NCBI GenBank assembly: GCA_034670405.1
Contig: JAXDDX010000052.1
Location: 992,001 to 1,056,000, forward strand
DNA from: Hoplostethus atlanticus
Lineage: Eukaryota; Chordata; Actinopteri; Trachichthyiformes; Trachichthyidae
DNA length: 64,000 nucleotides
Direction: 5' to 3'
In this document: positions 20,956-33,600 of the stretch, one piece after another
Layout: every line of letters begins with the position of its first letter
Position numbering within the stretch: position 1 is the stretch's first letter
Notes under the pieces: generated by a model
What the model saw: the letters and a program-made list of their open reading frames with translations, nothing else
Told to the model about the DNA's origin: nothing
Database searches by the model: none
Translations under genes and position numbers: made by a program

Positions 20956-21610
20956 TGGCAAAAATTAGCCGCTAGTAACTAAAACATAAGTACTAAATAC
21001 TAGTCCGATATTAAATTGTTACTAGTAAAAATAGTCACTAGTCACTAGTACAGAGTTAGTCACTCGCTACAGAGATAGACCTTTTTTTAAACCAGAAACA
21101 GAAGTCTTGCTCAAGGAGAAGTCTCGCTCTGAAATCTGAAAGATGAGGTGAGTTGTTGCATGAAGAGGTTAAACAAAGGTTTCTGGTTAAAAAGAGGTCT
21201 ATCTCTGTAGCGATCCTTTCCGTAATGTTGTCAGACACTTGTAACAATCACGGATAACAATCTGAGCCTGTCAGTGGCAAAAACAAGCACTTTTAGTAGA
21301 CGTACTTTGATTGGCGCTCTTGCCCCAACAGATTACGTTGCAGCCATAGCAGCCCGTTTCGCGACTGCCGACTGAGGCGATCTACCGGAGCAATTCCAAA
21401 ACCTTTTGTACCTATTTTGCGGTATAAATGACAAATTTGTACACATAGAGCTCAGGTTTAAAAATACCGGAATTCCCCTTTAAATTAGAACTACTATATT
21501 ATATAGCAACTAGCAAAATTACAATAGCGACTAGTAACTGGCAAAATAGTGACTAAAAAATAAGTACTAGTGGCTAGTGGCTTTTTTTTTAGTGACTATA
21601 AATGACAAAA
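20956..21610. repeat. ACTAGT-rich repeat region with internal 33-nt inverted repeat
   Basis: Many copies of CTAGTAACT/AGTCACTAGT occur on both sides, at 20970-21060 and 21485-21590, suggesting a degenerate inverted-repeat element. Inside it, 21065-21097 and 21180-21212 form an inverted repeat (CGCTACAGAGATAGACC and its complement). 21345-21482 is shared with 56906-57056 and is a separate dispersed repeat. Confidence 0.5.
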
Positions 21611-22920
21611 CAGCCTGCCTTACATCTCCAGGCTGTATCCGGGTGTGATCCCACAGATCAGAGTCTGGGTTTTAGGTGTCTAGCCCTTTGTTAAAATTGG
21701 TTTGCTTTTAATTAACACTAATTTGGTTCCATAAGAACAATTTACACAATGTTGAATTTTAACTTATTTAGTGTTGTGTCTTTAACATTCCCATGAGAAC
21801 CAAGGTCAATATTGGCATACCTGACCATTTGATTACTGAGGCAGGCATTACTGAATCAGTACTCCGACAGACGTTCTATAATTTGAAGATCATCAAGTGT
21901 GATTACCTTGTCTGTGGAAGCAGGGTTAGTGCTTTACAGGTCAGGACATCTGTGGTTCATGGGGGAGTGTATGTCATGGGTGCTAGTATAGGTCACTTAG
22001 GACTGAATAACAGTATAATGCTACCTACTTTATTGTGGCTTAGTAGTCTAAATGTTTATTGTAGTTTATTGTGTATTTTGGTGTCATGTAATAAATTGCT
22101 TCCTTGCTTTATACAGCCAATTTAGATTTGCTTATATTTCAGATACTCATGTGACTTCAGAACACAAGTAATTTAGTGAGTGTTTATTATTGACTGTACA
22201 TTCATTGTAAAATAGACAACATATCGTTATATGTCTTACTCCCTTTTAATTCGTTAGGCTTATAATTGTTTTATCAGTTGGTATTAGGGTGACCTGTGGT
22301 AAAATTTCAATCTCACAACTTGACTCATTAAAATACAATACAGGATTAAGTGAAAATCTCCCCTATGTTTTAAAAGGACCATGATACACCCTTAAAAATC
22401 CTTTTCTTGAGCACCAAAATAACCACTCAGCTACCAAAGCACCAGGGTATGTACATAGCAGAGGTTTTAGTTCTTCAGAATGACTTCTATGATGTTTGAA
22501 ATTTTAAGATGTTTTTGTACACAATTGTTTAACTAAATATACACATTTCTATCTCTTAAGTAGATAAAAATGGGGAAAAAATGGAAGTAAGGGTGACATT
22601 ACATTACAAATATTCACAGCAAAAGAAAACAATCTCGCTTTTCACAACACACTAGAAGCCAGTAAAAAGGGAATCTGGTGTGGTATTCCAAGTGTAACAT
22701 CAATGCATAAGTTAAATCCATAAAGTCACTCTCAACAAACATGTTTCTAAGTTTCAACAAACATGTTTCCAAAGTGTTTCTGTATTTAAATTAAAACAGA
22801 AAATAGAAAATGAATCACAAACCCATACATAATTCATGTGCCACGAATGAGTAAATTTGCCATCTTAGAGTGCACTCTCTGAGTCTTCCTTCACAAATAC
22901 TACTGCATCACACAAAATGT
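21611..22920. other. connexin 3' flank, no gene seen
   Basis: AT-rich sequence downstream of the connexin stop. On the minus strand AATAAA-like signals can be found, for example TTTAAATTAAAACAGAAAATAG in this direction is not a signal, so the poly(A) site of the connexin is not placed. The 110-codon plus-strand open frame at 21793-22125 has no recognisable relationship. Confidence 0.4.
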
Positions 22921-22925
22921 GCCTT

Positions 22926-24032
22926 TCATAGCCAAGACTTCTTAGTTCGTCCTAGCTTGGCCATGTTGGCCAGCTTGACCTTCACTTTGTCTCTCTCCTC
23001 TGGACTTCTCTTTGAAGTGCACTCCACAGTAGAGTCTGTCTCAAAGGAGATAGCCGGGGCATGGGTGAGCAGACCTCCAGCCTTCTCCTTGTCCATGGGT
23101 GCTGATGTCTGCAGAACCAGTCTGCCCCTCAGTGAATGTTTTAGCTGCAACAGGAGGGGGTTGTGGTTTGAATACAGGCCCACTGTGTCCCTTTCCCGGC
23201 TGCAGCAGGTGGAGCAGGCTGAGCAGAGGACGCGGAAGATGTAGACCCAGCCCAGATAGTGGAGCTCTGCAATGTTGAGTACAAAGCAGCCCAGGCTGAT
23301 GCTGAACATGAAGTTCAGGAAGATGGTCTTCTCAGTGGCACGTGACACAAAGCAGTCTGTACGAGTAGGGCAGGGGTAGGTCTCACAGCGGTACAGGTGA
23401 GGCACCTCAAACCCAAACAAGTAGTACTGGCCTACCAGAAAGGTGATCTCCATGACAGAGCGTAGTAACACGTGAAGGATGTAGATGAGCAGAACCTGGC
23501 AGGACAGCTGGGTGGGATCCTCCCCTACCTCTCCATAGTCCTCCTCCAGGAGGCTTTGTTCCACTCCTTCCTTCTCCTTGGCACCCCATTCTTCGCTATA
23601 ATGAGAGCAGTAGGTAGGCATGCCAACCTCAAGGTCCTCCATGCAACCTCTTCCCAACTGCCCATAACCCGTTCTGGTAGGCCTCGGGGACAGCTCCTGC
23701 CCCCTCTGGACCTCCAGCTTCTCATCTTTGGCAATCTTATGCAGAACAAAAACTATATAGAAGATAGAGGGGGTAGAGACCAGCACAATCTGGAAGACCC
23801 AGAAACGTAGATGCGATACGGGTGCAAAGGTGTCATAACAGACGTTGTTGCATCCAGGCTGCTGGGTGTTGCAGGTGAACTTGGACTGCTCATCGCTGTA
23901 GACTGCGTCACCCACCAAGGTCACCAGGAGGATGCGGAAGATGAGCAGCATGGTGAGCCAGATCTTGCCTATCACCGTGGAATGGTTCTGTACCTCGGAC
24001 AGAAAACGACCAAGTATGGACCAGTCGCCCAT
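22926..24032 (-). CDS. connexin (gap-junction protein), 368 residues, gamma/delta-like
   Basis: Connexins make gap-junction hemichannels in the plasma membrane. The minus-strand frame starts MGDWSILGRFLSEVQNHSTV (ATG at 24032). It has four hydrophobic membrane segments (about residues 21-41, 77-97, 179-205 and 237-260). Extracellular loop 1 has the C-X6-C-X3-C signature (Cys54, 61, 65), and loop 2 has C-X4-C-X5-C (Cys216, 221, 227) in YPCPTRTDCFVSR. The cytoplasmic loop is long (about 80 residues, acidic, residues 98-178). The basic tail ends in KKSWL. A longer in-frame start exists at 24113, but a good splice acceptor (TTTTCTTTTAG) ends 7 nt before the ATG at 24032, so I take 24032 as the start; the upstream 27 codons are intron. 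The whole coding sequence is in one exon. The loop-1 region with FAPVSHLRFWVFQI resembles gamma/delta connexins, while the MGDWS start is alpha-like, so I give no symbol. Confidence 0.92.
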   Translation of the reverse strand: MGDWSILGRFLSEVQNHSTVIGKIWLTMLLIFRILLVTLVGDAVYSDEQSKFTCNTQQPGCNNVCYDTFAPVSHLRFWVFQIVLVSTPSIFYIVFVLHKIAKDEKLEVQRGQELSPRPTRTGYGQLGRGCMEDLEVGMPTYCSHYSEEWGAKEKEGVEQSLLEEDYGEVGEDPTQLSCQVLLIYILHVLLRSVMEITFLVGQYYLFGFEVPHLYRCETYPCPTRTDCFVSRATEKTIFLNFMFSISLGCFVLNIAELHYLGWVYIFRVLCSACSTCCSRERDTVGLYSNHNPLLLQLKHSLRGRLVLQTSAPMDKEKAGGLLTHAPAISFETDSTVECTSKRSPEERDKVKVKLANMAKLGRTKKSWL

Positions 24033-24039
24033 GGCTAAC
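24033..24039 (-). other. connexin exon: 5' UTR remainder and splice acceptor
   Basis: Only seven bases (GTTAGCC) separate the AG of the acceptor (24041-24040 on the minus strand) from the ATG. The polypyrimidine tract TTTTCTTTTAG precedes it. A further upstream 5' UTR exon must exist to the right but cannot be placed. Confidence 0.7.
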
Positions 24040-24041
24040 CT

Positions 24042-27000
24042 AAAAGAAAACATAAGGGTCACGAGTGTTACGGATAACAATGACATGTTAGAGAATGGGG
24101 GTTTTGTGTACATTCTGATAAAAAAAATTAAAAAGTTCTATCTGATGAAACTGATGATTAAGCAATATTTCATGGATTAGACTTTCCTATGGAACATTGG
24201 TAACTCCTCATTTGAGGTCCTCCTCAGTCATCCTAGAAATGCATGACTAATGTATGTTGTATAGGCATAGAGGAGTAAGTACAGGGTAATGTAATGCAAT
24301 TACTAAAGCAATAGGACAGTAAAAAATTCTACTCACCTCAGTATAGTAATCTGCGTCTTTCCAAAGCAAATGTGGACAAAGTCTTTGCCATGCAATCTGC
24401 ATGGCTATTTTTAATGTAGCAACTTGATGGATGAAATGAATCCTGCTGAGCGTGGTGTGGGAGAATAGGCTGACCACACATATTCAGCCAGTCTATCTGA
24501 AACTGGCATTGTGCTATGGGGCTACAAAGGCAGGCAATGTACAGTGCAACAAAGATTTGAAAACACAATGAGGGGGTACCTTTTCTGAACAGACGGGAAA
24601 AGTCAAACAAAAAGTGTATGGAACAAGCTGGAAAAGAGAGACAATGCAGGTTTATGCAAAGGTTCTTGTACTTAGCCTGTTTGAAAAGTACAAATTAGAG
24701 AGAAATAAATCATTCACTATTTTGTATTTTTTTTCCAGACGATGCCTCAAAGATTTCAGAATGAAAAGGTGATATCAGAGCAGAGGCTGGCAGTGGACAA
24801 CCACAGCAGCTTTCTGTTGGCCTCTTTGTAGTCTTCGGTCCAGTCAACATATAGTCAGTCCAATTGCGTAATAACTTGTTTCAAACGATGAGCATTCCAG
24901 TCCCAGGTAGATCACACCATATAATCCTTCAAAATACTTTAAGATTGCCCTCTGGACACAATCATTGTTGGTAGTGAGTAGATTGCAGAAATGGTACATC
25001 CAGGAATCCAATCCAAGTCCAGAAACAGAAATCACAGTCCCATCATCTGTACCACTGATTCATCTGCAGCTCCTCAACTGTGGCACTAATGTAGAGCGCA
25101 CTGGTTTAGGACCATTCCCCTGCAGTTTGCTAGGGGCTGGAATTCAATTGTCACTCTATGCAGATGGAGTGAAAGGCTGGATTAGTTTCAGTGTGCAAGG
25201 TCATAAATAGAACACCACAGGGCAGCCAGACATAATCCATACCTGAATGACCTAATAGTCAAGCAGATTGAAATGAGAATATTGAGAAGTCTTGATGAAA
25301 TATTCCCTGTAGCTTTAAATGTGCTGTAACTGTGGATTGTTGATCCTATATTTCTGTTCCACAGATCTTCTCTTTGAATCTATGTTTCCTGACTCCATGG
25401 GACTACACAAAAATGATTGCTTGTTTTTATCAGGGATTTTTACCCTGGTGTTTTTTAATTTCAATTTTATTTATTTTTTCATTTGAAGCATGCATACTAC
25501 ATTTAATGCCTATCTATCAAAGTGGGACCAAATGGCAACATTTTGATAGTTTAGTATAACATGTCTGGACTTTTACTTTGCATGAGTTATTTCTATTGTG
25601 TTGTATCTTCATTTTGTTTGCAGTTATTTTGTTTTGTTTGCAGTGATGATGTTTTTTTCTGTTTTGATTTGTAGCCATGAGCCATCCACCAGACTAATTG
25701 CAGCATTTGTGTACCCAGCGGCTTTCTGCACACACCCTGGCCTGGTTGGAAAAATGTGAGTAACCAGTAACCAGTGTGTGTGTGTGGGTGGGACACTGGC
25801 TAGTGTGCTGACTGCGGGTCCTGGTGGAACCTTGTATGTGTGAATGCAACAGCTGATCCAACGAGTTGAATAGTATATGAGAAGAATGGACTGCAAAACT
25901 GTAGAGGGTCTAGGAGTGTGAACGTTTGACTGTTTAGAGCTATCCACTGGCCAGTTCTCTCTTTGTAGGCGGGTGGAGGACCAGTGCAGTCTTCACGGGG
26001 ACGACCCAGAGGACCTGAGCAAGGATTTGAGCCTGGACTATGCGACTGGGCTCTCTGGTGGTGCATCTGGGAATGACACATGGACTTGTTTTTTTTTTTA
26101 CCTGTTTGTGTGGACTTTGGGAGGGTATCGTTTTAACTTTTGGACAGTATTATTGTAGTTTTTAATATTGTAATAAAATTGCTTTGATTCAGCTCTGTCT
26201 CCTCACCCAACTACTGCTCTCCACCCAGAAAGAACCTGACAGTTTTTATTTGTTATAAGAGAAATCTTAGCATTGGTTTATGCTGTACAGTGAATGAGCT
26301 CTTAACTTAGGTGGCATTGTTGCAACATTACATTAGACCTCGACAGCCTGACATTAGCCATTCACTGCAAAATTACAAAGATAACTGTCACAACCTCATT
26401 AGATTGATGTCCTTATCACTATTAAAGAACATGTGGCTAAAGGCATTTTCATTACCCTACAGGATTCACTATTGTAGATGTATCATCCATATGATTCAAG
26501 TGATTCAAATTAGCTATATAGGACTGACTTGAACCAAAAGCTTCTCTGCCACATCATGTTTCAAGGATGGTCTCACTGAAATGGAATCAATACAACGACC
26601 ACTTCTAGATGGATCAATGTAATATCTTTTGGTACACTTCAAGATGGCTGCCATGGAATTTTTATGTTGTAGTCATGGAAATGAGCATTGTGGACAGTGC
26701 ATGAGGCACAGAAAGTTGGAATGTTCAGCATGGCTTATGTTATGTTATGCTGGCATCATTTGCCATGGCCATAGTAACGCATGATGTTACTCTGCACTGA
26801 CCCAATGTTGACATCCATGGCAACATTATCAAACAGCCATATTGAGGTGTACCAGTTGTGACTAGTAGTTCTCTTACCTACCTATGTTGAATGCACTTAT
26901 TTTAAGTCGCTTTGGATAAAATCGTCTGCTAAATGACTGTAATGTAATGTAATGTACCAGTCAAATGACCATTCAAGAGTGCTGATTTGATTAGATATGG

Positions 27001-27560
27001 CAAGTCCAATCATTTCAGTTCTGTGGTATATACAAGAAATTCAATGGAACATTTTATTCACACATTGCAAGTGTTGACCGAGGCATTCTTTTGTAAACTT
27101 TTTAGACGCCAAGTTGTTCATAAAACATTTAATATATAGTCACAGCTTTCACTTTTAAAATAGACTTAGTGTGACTGTTTTGGGTCTTGACAAAAATCTT
27201 TCCTAAAGTAAAGTCATATATAGTATATTCCATCTTTTCTGAGGATAGAGTTGGTAACCTCAGAAATATTCAACAAATCAATAATCAAAAAGCAGAAAAG
27301 GAACTTCCTTTACAAAATCATCTAGGCGTAGAGGGCTGAGTCATTTTTTTTTGCCTGTAAAAACAGTTAAGTTAGAAAAATATATTTAGTTAATTTCACT
27401 ATTTACAATGTGTGTAAAAGAGCACCATGTCTTTTTTGCTCAGATATAGTATTTTGTCTGACGGCAGTGTCTGTTGAAAAAGGATTTGGAATGGGATTAA
27501 TTGTAAATTCCAGCCGTCCTGAAAAAGTCCATTGGACATGGTTCAGCCCTGAGGGTTACA
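24042..27560. other. between connexin and vezf1: upstream intron or intergenic sequence
   Basis: The left part is the connexin's 5' intron. No coding gene is supported. An acceptor-like CTTTGTAG at 25966 followed by a 62-codon open frame was examined and is not convincing. The one clear element is the L2 stub at 26857-26953. Confidence 0.5.
26857..26953 (+). mobile_element. 5'-truncated L2 stub with 8-bp target duplication
   Basis: About 97 bp matching the L2 3' tail (GTTGAATGCACTTATTTTAAG, TCGCTTTGGATAAAATCGTC, TGCTAAATGACTGTAATG). It ends in tandem TAATG and is flanked by GTACCAGT at 26849-26856 and 26954-26961. The same 3' region is present in L2 copy B at 12435-12560 in the reverse orientation. 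Confidence 0.85.
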
Positions 27561-27635
27561 GGAAGTTGTAGCTGCCATGTTTAGCTGCTTTGTTGTAGAT
27601 TCCTTGTAGGTTTCCTGCAGATTTTAAGTGTTGCA

Positions 27636-27668
27636 ATGGAACCGAGCTGGAGTACGTTTTTATTCCAA
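27636..27668 (+). CDS. vezf1: vezf1 coding exon 1
   Basis: ATG at 27636 opens 11 codons, MEPSWSTFLFQ, before a strong donor CAA|GTAAGT. Mammalian VEZF1 begins MEANWTAFLFQ and splices at the same point with phase 0. Upstream sequence contains an AGGAAGT core at 27560 that could bind ETS factors, but no TATA box. The exon is too short to be found by ORF search. Confidence 0.92.
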
Positions 27669-30600
27669 GTAAGTGGTACAATACGTGGGGAATATGATAA
27701 CCTGTATCGGCGTGTTCGAACTGGCGTGAGCGTTGTTGGCTAAACAAATTTTACTTACTGAATTGAAGTAGAGCTAGCCAAGCAAAACAATGGTGGTAGC
27801 GTTAGCCTGCTAGCTAGCTCGCTGTTTGGCTCGCTGAAGCAAACTGCTAGCCAGCTTTATCAAACCTTAGACCCCCGGCTGTGCCTGGTCTACCGAGACT
27901 CTCCGGGGCTGTTTTCTTACCCCTCTTTTAATTATTTGCGTTACGTATTATATTATATTGCTCTGTTTATTCTAATCAATACAAATATTCTGAATTGAAG
28001 CTGATTTCTGGTGTCAGAACACTAACTGCTGTTGACGCGCGCGCTAGTAAATTAGCTAGTAGCTCGAGCTTTTGCTGTGTTAGTTATGCTAAGCTAAGTG
28101 GCTAACGGGTTAGCTAACCAGGCTAGTCCCTTGTCTGGCACAGACCGATCACTACACTACATATAGCAATTATTGGTATTCATTGATTTAATGGGATTGC
28201 CAAACTTTATTATTTTTATTGAGCATAGTAATTGAAAAGGAATTGGCTACATCATCGGCTTAACGAGAAGCTAGCTAACATTGTGAAATGTAGACTGCTT
28301 GGCACGCGGACAGGAGGGTATAAGCCGCACTTCCGACCCCAAACTTTCCTCCTTTAGCAGAAATCTGCAGCCGCGGCTCGCAGACAAGAATGTAAACTAT
28401 GTTAAGCTGTAGTCAGCATATACCCGATACATTACCTTCTCCCTTATGGAGAGAAAGTTATGCCAAACTCCATTTAAAAAAAAATCTCGGAAGTTTAATG
28501 TGGCCTTGTTTATCGGCAAACATAAGACATGACTTGAGACATTTTCTGAATATTTAGGCGCCTCTTCAATTCGACATGCATCCAATGCGCCAAGTAGCAC
28601 TTTAATTCAGTAAAATGCCAACTTTTGTAACTGTTTCGGCTGTTATTTGCACAATCCCTTGTCACCAAAATACACCATAGTGTGGCGGTAGCGAACAGTG
28701 TGAACCATTCCTAAAAAACGAGGTTTTATTGAAAGAAGGCACTGCTTGGTGGATCATCAATATGCCGGATTTACCAAAAGACTCTTAACGATCCGTAAAA
28801 AGTCCTAAGTTACATTCCATTTGGTGTATACCTTTTCCGACAAGCAAGACAGTATAAAATTGCTAGATTTGTGAATGGGCTTTCTCGTGAAGTTGTCTCC
28901 ATAACGCTTGCTAGTTTATTCTCATGGACCAGTACCTTGACGCAGCAGTGCATGTCAGTCTTTTGGTCATTCCAAGAGTAGCCTTGATTTTCCACCATCA
29001 GGAAGAGCCTAGACTGATAATATTTTTGTCCTCTTTTATTTAATGAGTGTAATTAGAACTCTTCTTATTTCAAATCTGTATACTCAAATTATTGTCTGGC
29101 AAGCGGTGACAAAATGGTCACAATTACTACAGAATGGAGTGTGCAGCACAGCTTGTTGAATGACTGACTGATAATACATTTTGAATGCATTCTGAAAGTC
29201 CTTAGGTCTGACCTTAGCCTTTTTATGCTTTGACACTTCAGACTGTCAGGGTCACAGACTGTAAGATACAGGTTTAAAGCCTGTAAGCATTGCTATGTGG
29301 CTGACCTAGCCATTGTTTTCTGGAACTAAGTTTCAAATACCATGGTACTGGTCATGTAGTGGTATTGTTATCTGCCCCTCTCCATTAAAATGTATTGCAG
29401 GTACACTTGTAGGCCACTCTCGCTGTTCCTGGTTAATTGGCAAGAGCTGGATACCACTGGTAATCGTTTTATTTCATGGCAAACATGGCCAAAATACCTG
29501 GAGCTGGTTGCGTGGGAGAGGAGGAGACTGTTATTTAGGGTCCGCTTGGTTTACCTCATGTGATGAGGCATATAATGAGGCTGCATTGTATTGAGCGTCA
29601 CTTGTTATTGTTCTGTAGACGTTGTTTTGATGGCATTTGAAGGGGTGGGGGTTGCTGCCCCTCAATGTTGCTATTCATTTTAAGGTCCTAGTCATAGTAA
29701 TATCCAATCTTTTGTGATTTCCGAGATATTTCTGAGTAGTTGATAGATTTATGATTCCTTCATTGTATTTATAACAAGCCTCTCTGGAACCCTAATATAT
29801 ATATATATATAGCTATATTAATCGAAGAAGCACCACACAACATCCAAAAAAAACATCACATTTTAAGGCTTTTAGAGGATCTGGTCTGTATTGCTTTTAG
29901 TCAGAACTGATCTCACCTAAAATGTGACACATTTGATGTAGTGTAGGCTAATTTGGTATGAATGTATACAGAACAACCCATAACCACCTCACTCAGGGAG
30001 AGATATGTAGACAGATGAACTTTCTACTCAATGGGGCTCTCTATCATAGTGAATCTATGCCTTGCCTTGCAGTGAAATAATACAGAATGGGCTACTTTTA
30101 TTTGTGCTGCATTTCTTGTTTTTTTTCCACGCCCCCTGCTCTGTTTCAGTGCTATTTATCTTGGAAGAGACCTCAGCCTTCAGAGCCGATTTGTATCAAA
30201 ATCAGCAGCGTGATGGCACAGCAGGCTTGTGCGTGTGCGTGTGTGTGCGCGCCAAGAGCTCACACACAGACTACATACACATAGGCTAGAAGAAATGCTA
30301 ATTGCAGTAACAATTCCAGTCTGAGTCCTGATACAGTGTGGAGGATATAAAGGGGAGTCGACAACCTGTGACGGCCGCCAGCTTCTTCCGCCATGCTAAA
30401 ACACAGTTCCACAGTGTGGCCGCCTGCACTAAGCAGGGACGCTGCCGGCAGCTGAACAGACCCCCCTGAGGGCCATAAGTGCATCAGCGCTTGGATTTGT
30501 GTCCTCCACAAAAGAGCACATTGCAAAAAAAAGGAGCAATTTGGGATCTTTGGCCCCCTCAGACCACGTCCCCTGCCTGGCTGACCAGGTTGGGATGCTT

Positions 30601-33600
30601 GGCTGAACCTGAAAAGCCATGGGTCAGGTCTTTAACCCTGCCCTATGGTGATTACAGAAAAGAACAAGGCCGTCTCAATCGCCATGTCTTTGGGCCGACC
30701 TGTTGTAAAGTTGTTGGTTACAATGTGAACCTCTGCTCACCCCCTTGCCAAAATATTCATACAGCCCCTCCCCCTCCGTTCATCCTATCCCTTTGGGGAT
30801 CTGCCATGACCAATTGGACAATGCTAGCAGCTGCAGACTTAAGATGTCCTCCACACCGATTTATTACTGCCGTTGGGTCATTTTTTGTATGCCTGTCATT
30901 GCTTTATTTATTTAAAATGGTGCATTTTCCAATCCTCCATTGTCTACATTATTTTGGTAGTGGCAGAAGATTTGGGAGTTCTTTCAAAAGCATGATTATG
31001 TAGTTTTATGTACCCTTTCTGAGAAACACCTGCTTCACCATCCTCCAAGTATGGAATTAGACCAATCCAGCCCACATTTTGACAAGTTATTGTAAGGTAT
31101 AAAACTAGTAGACTAGTTTTATATTTGGCTTTTCTGGATGACTAGTTTTGGACAGTGATGACAAATGTAGATGACATAATGTAGAACATGTTTGTCTAGG
31201 TTTTGTTTATTTACATTTGTCAATAAAATACATTCCACTCAGACATGCCCCAATTTCAGTTTTCTGAGATTTTGATTTTATTTGTTTAGGTTCACACTGC
31301 CCAAGTGAACCAGCCCAATCTCAGTTTTCTTTCAGTATCATTTGATCATTTATCAGTTGATAGTGATGACTTAGTTTAAGGGGAGTTGGTGTATTGAATG
31401 TGGTTAGGAAAATGACAAAAGTATAAAACAGTGACACCTGCCACCAGCCGCATGGCACAGTATGAAAAAGCATCAAAAGGGGCAAAATGACAAACGCATG
31501 AAAAAGGCCTTAACTTTGAAGTAAATAAATCACAGTTACGAAGGCAGCTATAGTACACTGCATGTTTGTTTGCTCCCCGAGGCCTTGCACAGGTTCACTT
31601 TTTTACATGGCACCATGGTGAATCTCAGCAGTTGTTTAGGAAATTACACTCTTATGTCAAACTTCTCTAGCTAACCTGTAGGCTTGTAAACTACTAGTCT
31701 AAGTCTGCCATAGCAAACATTTGGTTCTCCTGCACATATATGTATGTATCTTGACTTTGTTGCCAGCAATGGTGTGCAATTTGCTCCTGACTTTTATATG
31801 GAACGCTATACAAGGCTTTGTTAGAAATTCTCTCACTGAATGGTCCACTCTTCCCTTTCCTGAAGTATGAGCTATACCATATGCTCATGAATCTGTGATA
31901 GGTTTGAGGTGCCTAGGGGCGCGATTGCACTTACAGTTGTCTTTCTTGGGTCTGAACTGCAGTGTTTTTATTTGTTTAGGTCACACTGCCCAAGTGAACC
32001 AGGGCTTTCAAACAAGAGTCACATGGACTCACAAGTAGCTTGTTTATTGGACAGAGTTTTGGTAACTACTCATCCTGCCAGGTCAGAGTTTTTGGCGGTG
32101 TCAAAACAAATTCAATTCCAGTCCCTGTAACTTTAGCTAAGCATAATGGACTTGCCTGTGCTCTTTGCTGTAATTTACCTTCTCTGGTGTTCATACCAGT
32201 TAAGAACACATGAAGAAATAGCTGAATATGAGCATCAGTCCAGACTGCGGTTTGCCCTCGGTTCATTTTGTTATGCTAGACTTTCCAGCATGAGTAACTG
32301 CTGACTATCAGATGTCAACATCTGTCTCCTTATATCCCATCAAACCATTCACTTTGGGGTCACTTCCTGTAGTTGGCTGCAGCACAGCTCTCTTCGAAGA
32401 GGACCAAGACCCGCATTTGCAGGCGTACCTGTGCGGTTATTTGCTGTCACCCGAGTTTGAATGGCATTGTTCTCACCTGGCCAAACGAACTGAACTAAAG
32501 GAGGAAACGCTCAATAGTTCAAATGAACTGCTCCAAACATGCTTGATGTGAATGCACCGTAGGTAGAGCTACTGCACAGGTTGCGCTCTTCTCTGCTTAC
32601 CCAGAACACACTGTGCCAGACGATGACTGGTCACATGAAGAAACGGCTCCATCACCATGGCAGATCACCTTACATGAAACAAATTTAGATTGAGTAGGAG
32701 TAAGGAGCTGAGTGTAAATCTGCTTCAATACAGGACTGTAGTAGTAACTCTCAACTGTAGCTGGACTAAGGTGAATATTGTGCACCCAAACTCTAAGGTA
32801 TAGAACAACATGACACACCTAATTGGGATTTTATGTATTACGCAAGAGACTAAAACCCTCAAAGTAACAAAAACCTTGAGGTAAACTAATCAGGGAATGC
32901 TAGCATGAAGAAGAGATATTGACACGATTTATTTTGGTTATGCTGTGTTCTGGCATGACGTGACTGACCTGACATCACACTGAGCTCACAGAATACTTTC
33001 CCTCCGTCTCCTGTGTCTTCTTAGTCATTCAGCACCTTGCTCAACAGCTGCCTCCTAAACCCCCTCGTAAGAGCTGCATTCACGGCTGCTCTTGTTGTAC
33101 GCGTCACTTAGATGCCCAGGAAATGAGTCACTATTTCAGATAAATTAACAGCTCTATGTTAAAAGAGAGGACTTGCTCATAGTATTCATCCATTTCATGA
33201 CGTCAGTCAGTGGATTTTGGTGGCCGTGTGGTCTGGATGTGATTTTGAAAGAGAAAGCTCTTTTTGAAAGACACGAATCAAGGCTTAACATGAAATCATG
33301 GTGCTTTAGGACCTGTATTATGGGAAATGATCAATGAACTCGGTTCCTCAGCATGTAGCCTAACCCAGTCACAATAATGAGTTCAGTTTTTGTTGAAACC
33401 ATGTACTTTTTTTCAGTGGGAAGTTGGCAAGTGTAAAATAAGTGTGTCAGGTAAATATAGATTTTGTTGGATTAAGGCTGCCCTAGTTAAGGAATACACA
33501 AGATTCTTCTCAAGAAAAGTTGAAAAATAGCAGACAAACAAGTAGGCTTTCCAAAAAGGTGAAGTGAAAGTTAAGCTGTTACTTATCGACCCCATTGATG

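Noticed and set aside
24033..24113. Longer connexin start (27 extra residues from 24113).
   Set aside because: A polypyrimidine tract and AG lie just before the MGDWS start, and all connexins start with such a short N-terminus.
25966..26158. Possible exon: acceptor CTTTGTAG followed by a 62-codon open frame and an AATAAA at about 26171.
   Set aside because: No similarity to a known protein and no supporting donor upstream. A solo LTR is an alternative explanation, but its left end was not found.
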